From contig JAHYJF010000023.1 of NCBI GenBank assembly GCA_019428955.1, positions 1 to 22,639 of the forward strand: a stretch of DNA of 22,639 nt. The letters are read 5' to 3'. This stretch comes from Burkholderiaceae bacterium. GTDB lineage: Bacteria > Pseudomonadota > Gammaproteobacteria > Burkholderiales > Burkholderiaceae_E. Positions 6,822 through 14,701 of this stretch are shown here, one piece after another; the first letter of the stretch is position 1; every line of letters begins with the position of its first letter. The translations under genes and the position numbers were made by a program. The notes under the pieces were generated by a model, which ran no database searches, was not told where the DNA came from, and worked only from the letters and a program-made list of their open reading frames with translations.

Positions 6822-7088
6822 TCAGCCGCCGGCGATCGGCGGCCAGACGGCCAGCACCTCGCCTTCCTTGAGCTCGCGCTGCTCGCGGTCCTGCGGCGCA
6901 ATGTATTTGCCATCGACCAGCACCAGATGAACCAGTTTTTCCGGCAGCTTGAATTGCCTGGTCACCTGCTCCACGGTCGTTCCCTCCGGCACATCAAGCG
7001 CCAGCTCGTTGCCGTCGCGCTGGTGTCCCCGATACTCGTTGGGCAGATGCACAGCCAGCATGGCGTAGAGCTTGAACGTCACCCTCAA
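6822..7088 (-). CDS. MoaD/ThiS-family sulfur carrier protein
   Basis: This 88-aa ubiquitin-like protein starts MRVTFKLYAMLAVHLP and ends VLAVWPPIAGG. The C-terminal Gly-Gly is the site that becomes a thiocarboxylate in MoaD and ThiS. As MoaD in molybdopterin synthase, it would donate sulfur to form the dithiolene of the pterin cofactor. Its place in the AOR operon suggests a copy devoted to the tungstopterin of this enzyme. The start is a TTG at 7088 with AGGAA six nt upstream; a GTG at 7082 is an alternative. It lies 15 nt after the FAD-subunit gene. In Aromatoleum a MoaD-like gene follows aorABC, to my recollection as aorD. Confidence 0.88.
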   Translation of the reverse strand: MRVTFKLYAMLAVHLPNEYRGHQRDGNELALDVPEGTTVEQVTRQFKLPEKLVHLVLVDGKYIAPQDREQRELKEGEVLAVWPPIAGG

Positions 7089-7103
7089 AGGCGGTTCCTG
7101 GTT

Positions 7104-8390
7104 CTAGCTGGCGCGACGCGCACCGCCCATTCCTGGCGGAATCGGCGCGCGGTCCTGGGCCTGGGCGCAGGCGAGGTAGGCTTCCATCAGGCGCATCGGC
7201 TCGCGCATCAGCCGTTCCTTCCATTGGCCCAACGCGACATGGCCCTCGACCAGGTTGCGCAAGACCCCGATATGATCGGTCCAGCCAACGGTATTGGCGC
7301 CGATCAGGAATTCGCCGTCGAACTCGAGGCGCAGGTAGCGGAAATTGTCGGCGTCGCTCGATTCGACGCTGTCACCGCCCTCGACACCGTCCCAACGCCC
7401 GAATGAACTCGACACCAGGCCCATGGTGTCAAGGATGTTGATCTGGGTGACCTCTCTTGTCTCGATCGGCAGCCCGGCCATGTTCAGTCCGGCGATGCGC
7501 CCCTGGTCGACGGCGTTGGGCTGGATCGCGGAAATCACGCGCTGCCCCAGCGCCTCATCCCAGGCTTCCGCGCAGTCGCCAGCGGCATAGACATCCGGCG
7601 CCGAGCTGCACAGATGCTCGTCAACCAGCACGCCCACCTCGCATTCGATCCCGCTGCCAGCCAGGAAGGCGATATTGGGCCTGACCCCGGTGGCCCGGAT
7701 CACGAGGTCGAACTCGCCGCCTCCGCCCTCGGCAAATACCGCCCGGACCGGATTCCCTGGCTCCAGCCGTTCCAGCCTGGTGCCGATCAGCACCCGCACG
7801 CCCTGCTTCTCGCACCAGTGGCGGATCATGGCGGCGGCGCCGGCGCCCATCATACGCGGCACCATTCGTTCATCCATCTCCACTACCGTGAGTTCCACGC
7901 CGCGCCGCGTCAGCGCTTCCATGATGATGCAGCCGATGAACCCGGCGCCCAGTTGCAGCACCCGCGCACCCTTGAGCGCCAGCGCCATGATGCGATCGGC
8001 ATCGGCCAGCGTCCAGCAAGGCTGGACCACGGGGTGTTCGATTCCAGGCACCGGCGGCACCGTGGGAACGGAGCCGGTGGCGAGCAGGCAACGGTCGTAG
8101 GCGAGCGTGCCGCCGTCGGCAAAGACCACTTGTTTCGCCGCCGGATCGATCGCCGTGACCAGCCCGGAACGCAGTTCGATCCGGGCCGACTCAAAGTACC
8201 CTGGCTCCTTGCGCAAGCAGGTGCCGGCAGCATCGATGTCACCGCACAACAGGTAGGGGATCGCCATGCGCGAGTACGGCGGCGAGGGCTCGTCGCCGAT
8301 GAGCACGATCTCGTCGTCCGCGCGGTTCTTGCGGATGGTCTCGGCCGCGACCACTCCGGTCGGGCCGTTGCCGATGATCACGTGTCGCAC
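7104..8390 (-). CDS. aorC: AOR FAD-containing, NAD-linked subunit
   Basis: This 428-aa protein is a pyridine nucleotide-disulfide oxidoreductase-fold flavoprotein. It has an N-terminal FAD-binding motif (IIGNGPTG, residues 5-12), a second Rossmann motif for NAD(P) (LGAGFIG, 147-153) and the FAD-contacting VYAAGDCAEA (267-276). No redox-active CxxxxC disulfide is visible, which fits an electron-transfer reductase rather than a disulfide reductase. Next to the tungsten subunit and the Fe-S subunit it matches the FAD subunit of the Aromatoleum AorABC complex, which passes electrons from aldehyde oxidation to NAD+ or takes them back for acid reduction. The start is a GTG at 8390 with GAGG upstream; the gap to the catalytic-subunit gene is 20 nt. 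Confidence 0.88.
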   Translation of the reverse strand: MRHVIIGNGPTGVVAAETIRKNRADDEIVLIGDEPSPPYSRMAIPYLLCGDIDAAGTCLRKEPGYFESARIELRSGLVTAIDPAAKQVVFADGGTLAYDRCLLATGSVPTVPPVPGIEHPVVQPCWTLADADRIMALALKGARVLQLGAGFIGCIIMEALTRRGVELTVVEMDERMVPRMMGAGAAAMIRHWCEKQGVRVLIGTRLERLEPGNPVRAVFAEGGGGEFDLVIRATGVRPNIAFLAGSGIECEVGVLVDEHLCSSAPDVYAAGDCAEAWDEALGQRVISAIQPNAVDQGRIAGLNMAGLPIETREVTQINILDTMGLVSSSFGRWDGVEGGDSVESSDADNFRYLRLEFDGEFLIGANTVGWTDHIGVLRNLVEGHVALGQWKERLMREPMRLMEAYLACAQAQDRAPIPPGMGGARRAS

Positions 8391-8410
8391 TGTGCCCTCG
8401 CGCAGCTGCG

Positions 8411-10258
8411 CTAGAGTCCCAGGCGCTTGCGCGTCTCAGGGGTGAGCCTCCCCTTGTCGTCCCAGCCGCGAACCTGGTAGTACTCGGGCAGCATTTTGTC
8501 GATCCCGGCGACCAGGCCCTTGGCCGGGCCGGTCTTGGCGGGCTCGGTCTTGAGGCGCACCGGCAGGTCGTCGTCCTTGTTGGTCATGCCGGCGCGGTTG
8601 TTGAAGTCGCGTTCCATATTCCAGATCCGTTCGCCGATCAGGTTCAGGCTATCGAGATCGAAACCGGGACCGCAGGCGGCCTCGAGTTGCGGCGCGATAT
8701 CGGCCACCGTCCAGGCGAAACTCGTGAACAGGCAGATGCCGGCCGAATCATAGACCGCGGTTCCGTCCTGGAACGCCTTGACCAGATCAGCCTTGCCCTC
8801 AGTAACGAGCGGGTCGGTCTTGACCGGGATGCCCATCACTTCCGATGCCACGGTGTAGGAGCGCAGGTGGCAGGCACCACGGTTCGAGGTCGCGTAGGTC
8901 AGGCCCATGCCCTGGATGCCGCGCGGGTCGTAGGCCGGGAATTCCTGTCCCTTGACCGACATCGACAGCTCCGGGTGGCCGTACTTGGCGGTCAGCCGCT
9001 TGGAGCCCATGGCCATTTCCTTGCCGAAGCCTTCGCCGCGCGCGGTCAGATCGGCCAGCTCGCAGAGCGCCTGGGCCGAACCGAACCTGGCCTCGATCCC
9101 GACCTGCTCCTTGGTCAGCGCCCCGATCTCGCACATTTCGTAGACCGCACCGACCGTGGCCCCGAAGGTGATCGGGTCCATCCCGTCCTCGTTGCAGATC
9201 ATGTTGGCATACTGCAGCGCCTCGAGGTCGTCGACCCCCGCCGCCGCGCCCAGCGCCCATGCGGCCTCGTACTCGAGGCCACCCGACGCACCCCAATACT
9301 GAGGCTTGTTGAGCACCGAGAAGTGAGTCGCATCGATCTTGGAAATTCTTCCGCAGGCGATGGTGCAACCGAAACACGCCTGGTTGGTAACCAGTTGCGC
9401 CTTGCCGTCGCTCGCGCGCTTCTCGGCCATGGCCTCGGCGCCGATGCGCTTGGCGCCTTCGAACTGCACGTCGCGCGCGTTGCGCGTCGGCAATGCGCCA
9501 ACTTCGTTGATGACGCTCATCAGCACCTGGGTGCCGAATGATGGCAAGCCCTGGCCGGTCACCGCGTTGTCGTGCAGGATCTTCTTCTTCTCGGCGGTAA
9601 CCTTCATGAAAGCCGCCGGGTCGTGGATGTTCTCGACGCCAATGGTGCCGCGCACGGCGATTGCCTTGAGATTCTTCGATCCTGCAACCGCACCGACCCC
9701 GGAACGCCCGGCAGCCCGATGCAGGTCGTTGACCACCCCAGCGAAGAGCGCTCGATTCTCGCCGGCGCGACCGATCGACGAGACCCTGGTCTGGGGATCC
9801 TGAAGCTCCGTCTTGATCACTGCCTCGGTATTCCAGACGGTCGTCCCCCAGAGGTGCGCCGCATCGCGCAACTCGACCTTATCGTCGATGATCGACAGGT
9901 AGACCGGCTTGGGGCTGCAACCCTCGAAGATGATCATGTCCCAGCCGGCGGCGCGCAGCTCGGCGCCCCAGTAGCCGCCCGAGTTCGAGCACGCTATGGC
10001 GCCGGTCAGCGGTCCCTTGGTGATCACCGCATAGCGCCCACCGGTCGAGGCCATCGTTCCGGTCAGCGGGCCATTGGCCCAGATGATCTTGTTCTCGGGT
10101 GCGAAGGGATCGACCTTGGGGTCGACTTCCTCGACGAAGTACTTGGTCGCCAACCCCCGCTGCCCGATGTATTGCCGTGCCCACTCCATGTTCAGCGCCT
10201 CGGCGGTGCACGTGCCCTTGGTGAGATTCACGCGAAGAATTTTTCCAGCCCAGCTCAT
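8411..10258 (-). CDS. aorB: tungsten-dependent aldehyde:ferredoxin oxidoreductase, catalytic subunit
   Basis: The 615-aa product has the AOR-family length and all key motifs. The N-terminal domain begins WAGKILRVNLTKG, and GRAGENRALFAGVVND then GRSGVGAVAGSKNLKAI contact the two pterins. The [4Fe-4S] ligands are Cys295, Cys298 and Cys302 (CFGCTIAC) with Cys509 (DSAGICLF). The enzyme oxidises aldehydes to carboxylic acids at a bis-pterin tungsten centre. The ATG at 10258 has AGGAG upstream. The gene sits between the Fe-S and FAD subunit genes, which places it in the AorABC type rather than the stand-alone archaeal type. Tungsten rather than molybdenum is inferred from the family. A member acting on benzoyl-CoA (BamB-like) is less likely because the other Bam genes are absent. 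Confidence 0.95.
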   Translation of the reverse strand: MSWAGKILRVNLTKGTCTAEALNMEWARQYIGQRGLATKYFVEEVDPKVDPFAPENKIIWANGPLTGTMASTGGRYAVITKGPLTGAIACSNSGGYWGAELRAAGWDMIIFEGCSPKPVYLSIIDDKVELRDAAHLWGTTVWNTEAVIKTELQDPQTRVSSIGRAGENRALFAGVVNDLHRAAGRSGVGAVAGSKNLKAIAVRGTIGVENIHDPAAFMKVTAEKKKILHDNAVTGQGLPSFGTQVLMSVINEVGALPTRNARDVQFEGAKRIGAEAMAEKRASDGKAQLVTNQACFGCTIACGRISKIDATHFSVLNKPQYWGASGGLEYEAAWALGAAAGVDDLEALQYANMICNEDGMDPITFGATVGAVYEMCEIGALTKEQVGIEARFGSAQALCELADLTARGEGFGKEMAMGSKRLTAKYGHPELSMSVKGQEFPAYDPRGIQGMGLTYATSNRGACHLRSYTVASEVMGIPVKTDPLVTEGKADLVKAFQDGTAVYDSAGICLFTSFAWTVADIAPQLEAACGPGFDLDSLNLIGERIWNMERDFNNRAGMTNKDDDLPVRLKTEPAKTGPAKGLVAGIDKMLPEYYQVRGWDDKGRLTPETRKRLGL

Positions 10259-10313
10259 GTCTTTGCTCCTCGTTCGCTGCAGTTCCGGGATGACCAGTCA
10301 GTGTGCCGCGCCG

Positions 10314-10787
10314 TCAGGCGCTGGCCTGGTTACCGAGTTTCTCGGCCCACTGCTTCATCTTCCCGAGCCCGGTCCAATCCGCGTCCACATAAGTGATCGC
10401 GCCTGTCGGGCAGGCTTCCACGCACGCCGGCGAGTCCGCGCAGAGGTCGCATTTCTGGACCTTGCCGGTCTTCTGGACATAGTTGATCGTGCCGAACGGA
10501 CAGGCGATGGTGCAGACCTTGCAGCCGACGCAGCGCTCTTCCAGCACCACCTTGGCGCCAGTGGCGACGTCCATGCGGATCGCGTCGACCGGGCACGCGT
10601 GCAGGCACCAAGCCTCATCGCACTGCGTACAGGTGTAGGGCACCATGCGCCCTGATTCAGCAAACTCTATGACTTTGATGCGGGACCTCGCGGTCGCGAA
10701 AACTCCGTAATTCTCGAAGCTGCAGGCCATCTCGCACTGCAGGCAACCGGTGCACTTTTCCGGCTCGATGTGCAGGGACTTTTGCAT
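10314..10787 (-). CDS. aorA: AOR iron-sulfur subunit, four-cluster ferredoxin-like protein
   Basis: This 157-aa protein has exactly 16 cysteines in four blocks: Cys12/15/18/22, Cys53/56/61/65, Cys86/89/92/96 and Cys113/116/122/126. That provides ligands for four [4Fe-4S] clusters, as in the polyferredoxin subunits HycB and AorA. The short C-terminal helix (LGKMKQWAEKLGNQ) lies after the last cluster. It would carry electrons from the tungsten subunit to the FAD subunit; in Aromatoleum the equivalent subunit is reported to polymerise into a wire-like core. The start at 10787 (MQKSLHIEP) is chosen because the family begins there. It is preceded by a run of eight G that doubles as the ribosome binding region. 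The gap to aorB is 55 nt. Confidence 0.92.
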   Translation of the reverse strand: MQKSLHIEPEKCTGCLQCEMACSFENYGVFATARSRIKVIEFAESGRMVPYTCTQCDEAWCLHACPVDAIRMDVATGAKVVLEERCVGCKVCTIACPFGTINYVQKTGKVQKCDLCADSPACVEACPTGAITYVDADWTGLGKMKQWAEKLGNQASA

Positions 10788-10790
10788 GAA

Positions 10791-10798
10791 CCCCCCCC
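10791..10798 (-). promoter_or_regulatory. G8 tract as ribosome binding region of aorA
   Basis: On the minus strand AAAAAGGGGGGGGTTC directly precedes the aorA ATG. The run of eight G is the only Shine-Dalgarno-like element, and its 3' end is only 3 nt from the start codon. Slippage in it would change SD spacing without changing the coding frame. Confidence 0.6.
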
Positions 10799-10860
10799 TT
10801 TTTGCGAATAAACTGGAACTGGCACGACCAAGTCCGGACCGGATCACGATCTGCTCTCCA

Positions 10861-10901
10861 TGCCAACGGTAGACCTATGGCCGCCAGGGCTACCAATGGC
10901 A
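10861..10901. repeat. nested inverted repeat upstream of the AOR operon
   Basis: Outer arms TGCCAACGGTAG (10861-10872) and CTACCAATGGCA (10890-10901) match at 10 of 12 positions. Almost on the same centre lies a second dyad, TGGC-C-GCCA (10878-10886). The element is 74 nt upstream of the aorA start, where an operator or a structured leader would be expected. No known operator consensus was recognised. The rest of the 324-bp gap between aorA and apbC contains the G8 tract and the apbC terminator; no clear -35/-10 pair was found. Confidence 0.5.
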
Positions 10902-10938
10902 GACTCAATTGGTCGGGTAAGTTGCTCGTAAAGGGCGC

Positions 10939-10982
10939 AAAAAAACCAGGCGCCGTCAGCTTTCGCCGACTGGACGCCTGGT
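10939..10982 (-). terminator. intrinsic terminator of apbC
   Basis: On the minus strand ACCAGGCG (10975-10982) pairs with CGCCTGGT (10945-10952), and the inner GTCGGC-GAAA-GCTGAC extends the stem with a GNRA loop. Seven T follow at once (10939-10945). It lies about 130 nt after the apbC stop and separates apbC from the AOR operon. Confidence 0.88.
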
Positions 10983-11111
10983 CAGGCGGAGACCATCGGT
11001 AACATCCGCAATGCGTTCGCCACGCGCCGCGGATGCGGGACATCCTAGCGCGTCGCGCCGGCGGGGGAAATTACCCGAACGGGTGAGGCCGCCGGGCGGC
11101 GGCCCCGGGGT

Positions 11112-12200
11112 TCAGGTGTTCTGGACCACGATCGAGGGGAACCGTGACGAGAGGTCGCGGGCCTTCTCGGCGATCCGGACCGCGACTCGCCGGGCAATCT
11201 GGCGGTAGGTCGCGGCGATCTCGCCGTCGGGATCGGCCACCACGCTCGGGCATCCTGAGTCAGCTTGCTCGCGAATCCTGATATCGAGCGGCAACCCGCC
11301 GAGGTACTCGACCTCATACTGGGCGCACATCCGTTCGCCGCCACCGGCACCGAAGATGTGCTCGGCATGGCCGCAGTTCGAGCAGATGTGCACCGCCATG
11401 TTCTCGACGATACCCAGGATCGGAATGCCGACCTTGTCGAACATCTTGAGTCCGCGGCGGGCGTCCAGAAGAGCGATATCCTGAGGCGTGGTCACGATCA
11501 CCGCCCCCGTCACCGGGACCTTTTGCGACAGGGTCAGATGAATGTCGCCCGTACCAGGAGGCATGTCGACGACCAGATAGTCGAGGTCCTTCCAGTTGGT
11601 GTCGCGAAACAGTTGTTCCAGCGCCTGGGTGACGATCGGCCCGCGCCAGACCATGGGCGTATCCAGATCGATCAGGAAGCCGATCGACGCGGCCTGGATG
11701 CCATGGCCGATCATCGGCTCCATGGTCTTGCCATCCGCGGTCTGGGGGGTGCCGGTGATGCCCAGCATCATGGGCTGTGACGGACCGTAGATGTCGGCAT
11801 CCAGGATCCCGACGGTCGCGCCCTCGGCCGCCAGGGCAAGCGCCAGGTTGACCGCAGTGGTGCTCTTTCCGACCCCGCCCTTGCCGGAGGCCACGGCAAC
11901 GATGTTCTTGACGTTGGGCAGCGGCTTGACCCCACGCTGCACCGCGTGCGCGACAATCTTCTGATAGACGTTGGCAGCCACCCCACGCACCCCGGGCAGG
12001 GCCTGGATGGCAGCTACCACCTGGGTACGGATCGGCTCGATCTGGCTGCGCGCCGGGTAACCGAGTTCGACGTTCACGGCCACGTGGCCGTCGTCGACCC
12101 GCAGGTCGCGGGCTGACCTGCTGCTGATCAGATCCTTCTGCGTATTCGGGTCGACGATGCCCTTGAGGGCTTCGGTCACCATCTCGAGCGTGACGCTCAT
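11112..12200 (-). CDS. apbC: Mrp/ApbC-type iron-sulfur cluster carrier ATPase
   Basis: The 362-aa product has an N-terminal MIP18/DUF59 domain (about residues 1-85), a deviant Walker A motif SGKGGVGKST (105-114) and the Mrp signature VVDMPPGTGDIHLTL (212-226). A CxxC pair (Cys275, Cys278 in CSNCGH) forms the dimer-interface site for a bridging [4Fe-4S] cluster. It loads Fe-S clusters onto target proteins in the cytoplasm. The ATG at 12200 follows TGGAG. It is transcribed divergently from metG and followed by its own strong terminator. The 17-cluster-rich AOR downstream is a possible client, but the same gene pair apbC/metG occurs in bacteria without AOR, so this is only suggestive. Confidence 0.96.
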   Translation of the reverse strand: MSVTLEMVTEALKGIVDPNTQKDLISSRSARDLRVDDGHVAVNVELGYPARSQIEPIRTQVVAAIQALPGVRGVAANVYQKIVAHAVQRGVKPLPNVKNIVAVASGKGGVGKSTTAVNLALALAAEGATVGILDADIYGPSQPMMLGITGTPQTADGKTMEPMIGHGIQAASIGFLIDLDTPMVWRGPIVTQALEQLFRDTNWKDLDYLVVDMPPGTGDIHLTLSQKVPVTGAVIVTTPQDIALLDARRGLKMFDKVGIPILGIVENMAVHICSNCGHAEHIFGAGGGERMCAQYEVEYLGGLPLDIRIREQADSGCPSVVADPDGEIAATYRQIARRVAVRIAEKARDLSSRFPSIVVQNT

Positions 12201-12280
12201 GACTGCTCCAGGTTGGTCGTTACGAAAACGTCGAGTCTAATGCAAGCGCCACATTTCCTCGAAATCAAGCGCTGATTCCC

Positions 12281-12286
12281 TATAAA
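12281..12286 (+). promoter_or_regulatory. candidate -10 box of metG
   Basis: TATAAA lies 33 nt upstream of the chosen metG start and immediately before the upstream in-frame ATG at 12287, which would then not be transcribed as a start codon. No convincing -35 box stands at 16-18 nt. The remainder of the 119-bp divergent gap with apbC shows nothing else clear. Confidence 0.4.
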
Positions 12287-12319
12287 ATGAAAGGTTTGCA
12301 GAAAGTAGCGGACCCTCTC

Positions 12320-14410
12320 ATGACGCTCGCCCCGCGCAAGCTCTTCGTAACCACCGCCCTGCCCTACGCCAACGGCGCGTTCCACATCGGCCATATAATG
12401 GAGTACATCCAGGCCGACGTCTGGGTGCGCTTTCAACGGATGCGCGGGCATAAGGTGCATTTCGTCTGTGCCGACGATGCCCACGGCGCGCCGATCATGA
12501 TTGCCGCCGACAAGGCCGGCAAGACCCCTCAGGAGTTCGTCGCCGAGATCGCCGCCGGGCGGCGCGCCTACCTGGACGGTTTCGCGATCGCCTTCGACCA
12601 CTGGCACAGCACCGACTCGCCCGAGAACGTCGAACTCTCGCAAAGCATCTACCGGGCGCTGCGCGCCGCGGGACTGATCGATGTGCGCGAGATCGAGCAG
12701 TTCTATGACCCGGTCAAGGGGATGTTCCTGCCGGATCGTTACATCAAGGGCGAGTGCCCGGTGTGCGCGGCAAAGGACCAGTACGGCGACTCCTGCGAGG
12801 CCTGCGGCGCGGTGTACTCGGCCACCGAACTTCGCAACCCCTTCTCGGCACTCTCCGGGGCCACCCCGGAACTGCGCCGCTCGGAGCACTATTTCTTCCG
12901 GCTCTCGGACCCGCGCTGCGCAGCGTACCTGCAGGACTGGACCAGACAGAACGACCGGCGCGGCGAAGCCCGCCTGCAGCCCGAGGTGCTCGCCAAGGCC
13001 CAGGAGTGGCTGGGCGGCCCGGATGGCAGCAAGCTCGCGGATTGGGATATCTCGCGCGATGCCCCATATTTCGGCATCGAAATTCCCGATGCCCCCGGCA
13101 AGTACTTCTATGTCTGGCTCGACGCGCCGATTGGCTACCTGGCAGCGCTCAAGGCCTACTGCAATAAGGCGGGCCTCGACTTCGACACCCTGATTACCGA
13201 CCCCGAGCTCGAGCAATTTCACTTCATCGGCAAGGACATCATCTACTTCCACGTGCTGTTCTGGCCGGCGATGTTGCACTTCGCCGGGCGCAAGACACCG
13301 GAGCGCGTGAACGTCCACGGCTTCATCAATGTCAGCGGCGAGAAGATGAGCAAGAGCCGCGGGACCGGGATCTCGCCGCTGCGCTATCTGGAACTCGGAC
13401 TCGACCCCGATTGGTTGCGCTACTACCTGGCGGCCAAGCTCAACAGCAAGGTCGAGGACGTGGATTTCAATCCCGAAGATTTCATCGCCCGGATCAACAG
13501 TGACCTGGTCGGCAAGCTGGTGAACATTGCCAGCCGCTGCTCAAACTTTCTCACCCGGCGCTTCGACGGCAAGCTCTGCACCCCGGACGCCGCCGCGCTG
13601 GCCTCCTTCGCCGGCAGTTGGTCAGGGGCCGACGCGCTGGCCGAGCTCTACGAACGACGCGACACCGGCAAGGTGGTGCGCGAGGTCATGCAGTACGCCG
13701 ACGCGGTCAACCAGTACGTCGATGCGCGCAAACCCTGGGAGATCGCCAAGGACCCGTCCCGCGAGGCCGAGCTGCAGATGGTCTGCTCGACCGCCCTGAC
13801 GGCGTTCCGGGATCTGGCCCTGCTGCTGGCACCGATCATCCCCGCGCTGGCCGAGCGGGCGCTGGCCCAGTTTGGCGCGGCCGAGCGCGCTTGGGAGGCA
13901 ATCGGCACGTCCTTGCCAGTCGGGCACCAGGTCGCGCCCTACCAGCACCTCACCACCAGGGTCGAGGGCAAGATCATCGACGCCCTGTTCGAGGCGCCGG
14001 CAGGTGCCAAGGAGAGCCCGAGCAGCCCGAAGAAGCCCGCCGCAGCCGCGGCCGAGGCTGCTGTCAAGGCGACGATCTCGATCGACGATTTCGCCGCACT
14101 CGACCTGCGGGTTGCGCTGGTCAGCTCCGCCGAGGCCGTGGCCGAATCCCGCAAACTGATCCGCCTGACGCTCGATGTCGGCGCCCTGGGCGCCAGGACG
14201 GTTTTCTCCGGAATCAGGTCGGCCTACGAGCCTGAGCAGCTGGTCGGCCGCCACGTAATCCTGGTGGCCAACCTCGCGCCGCGCACGATGAAGTTCGGCG
14301 TCTCGGAAGGAATGGTGCTCTCGGCCGGCTCCGATGACCCTGCGCAGGGCAACGGAATCTTCCTGCTCGAGCCCGCCCCGGGGGCAAAACCAGGCATGAA
14401 GGTCAGTTGA
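12320..14410 (+). CDS. metG: methionyl-tRNA synthetase
   Basis: MetRS charges tRNA-Met. The 696-aa protein (from the ATG at 12320, MTLAPRKLFVTTALPYANG) has HIGH at residues 22-25, a zinc knuckle with Cys146/149/159/162, KMSKS at 342-346, an alpha-helical anticodon domain with QYVDARKPWEIAKD, a linker rich in Ala/Lys/Ser, and a C-terminal tRNA-binding OB-fold (EMAP II-like, about the last 110 residues, from ISIDDFAALDLRV). This is the dimeric long form common in proteobacteria. An in-frame ATG at 12287 overlaps the candidate -10 box and is disfavoured. No strong ribosome binding site is visible for either start. The gene diverges from apbC and is followed by a 53-bp gap to the DUF3460 gene. 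Confidence 0.97.
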   Translation: MTLAPRKLFVTTALPYANGAFHIGHIMEYIQADVWVRFQRMRGHKVHFVCADDAHGAPIMIAADKAGKTPQEFVAEIAAGRRAYLDGFAIAFDHWHSTDSPENVELSQSIYRALRAAGLIDVREIEQFYDPVKGMFLPDRYIKGECPVCAAKDQYGDSCEACGAVYSATELRNPFSALSGATPELRRSEHYFFRLSDPRCAAYLQDWTRQNDRRGEARLQPEVLAKAQEWLGGPDGSKLADWDISRDAPYFGIEIPDAPGKYFYVWLDAPIGYLAALKAYCNKAGLDFDTLITDPELEQFHFIGKDIIYFHVLFWPAMLHFAGRKTPERVNVHGFINVSGEKMSKSRGTGISPLRYLELGLDPDWLRYYLAAKLNSKVEDVDFNPEDFIARINSDLVGKLVNIASRCSNFLTRRFDGKLCTPDAAALASFAGSWSGADALAELYERRDTGKVVREVMQYADAVNQYVDARKPWEIAKDPSREAELQMVCSTALTAFRDLALLLAPIIPALAERALAQFGAAERAWEAIGTSLPVGHQVAPYQHLTTRVEGKIIDALFEAPAGAKESPSSPKKPAAAAAEAAVKATISIDDFAALDLRVALVSSAEAVAESRKLIRLTLDVGALGARTVFSGIRSAYEPEQLVGRHVILVANLAPRTMKFGVSEGMVLSAGSDDPAQGNGIFLLEPAPGAKPGMKVS

Positions 14411-14463
14411 AGCCTCCGGTAGAATACAAACCACCCGACCTACAGTTGCGGAGCAACAGCATC

Positions 14464-14697
14464 ATGAGTGACTCGCGTTTCATGGATTTCGTGGCCCGCA
14501 TATTCCAGCGCCCGGCCTTTGTGTCCGAGCCGGAGCAGTTCCTCTCCGACCTGGTGCGCGCTCGCCCCGAGATCACCGCCGACCGGAAACGGGCACGCCA
14601 GATGTGGTGGGATCATCCCCAGGACCTTGAGACAGCCGCGCGTCACAAAGAGTCACGGATTCCCCAGCAGCCGTACGTCTACCAGCCCAAGGTATAA
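14464..14697 (+). CDS. DUF3460 family protein
   Basis: The 77-aa product (MSDSRFMDFVARIFQRPAF) shows the features of DUF3460, a small family largely of betaproteobacteria: a FLSDLVRARPEI segment, RQMWWDHPQDLE, and the conserved end SRIPQQPYVYQPKV. The function is unknown. The chosen ATG has GGAG upstream; that GGAG lies in a small hairpin (GTTGC-GGA-GCAAC, 14445-14457). The frame is open back to 14407, which overlaps the metG end and is less likely. The scpA start follows 4 nt after its stop, so the two are probably cotranscribed and perhaps translationally coupled. Confidence 0.85.
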   Translation: MSDSRFMDFVARIFQRPAFVSEPEQFLSDLVRARPEITADRKRARQMWWDHPQDLETAARHKESRIPQQPYVYQPKV

Positions 14698-14701
14698 GCG
14701 G

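Noticed and set aside
10805..10865. Possible sigma54 -24/-12 promoter upstream of the AOR operon
   Set aside because: TGGCACG on the plus strand and TGGCATG on the minus strand lack a GC at the required spacing.
10657..11043. 128-codon minus-strand frame overlapping the aorA start
   Set aside because: It contains a hydrophobic stretch (LPLVALAAIGLPLAW) but overlaps aorA in another frame and spans the upstream dyad; no ribosome binding site was seen. A lost small membrane gene cannot be fully excluded.
12197..13318. 373-codon minus-strand frame opposite metG
   Set aside because: It is antisense to the HIGH and zinc region of metG and has no family features.
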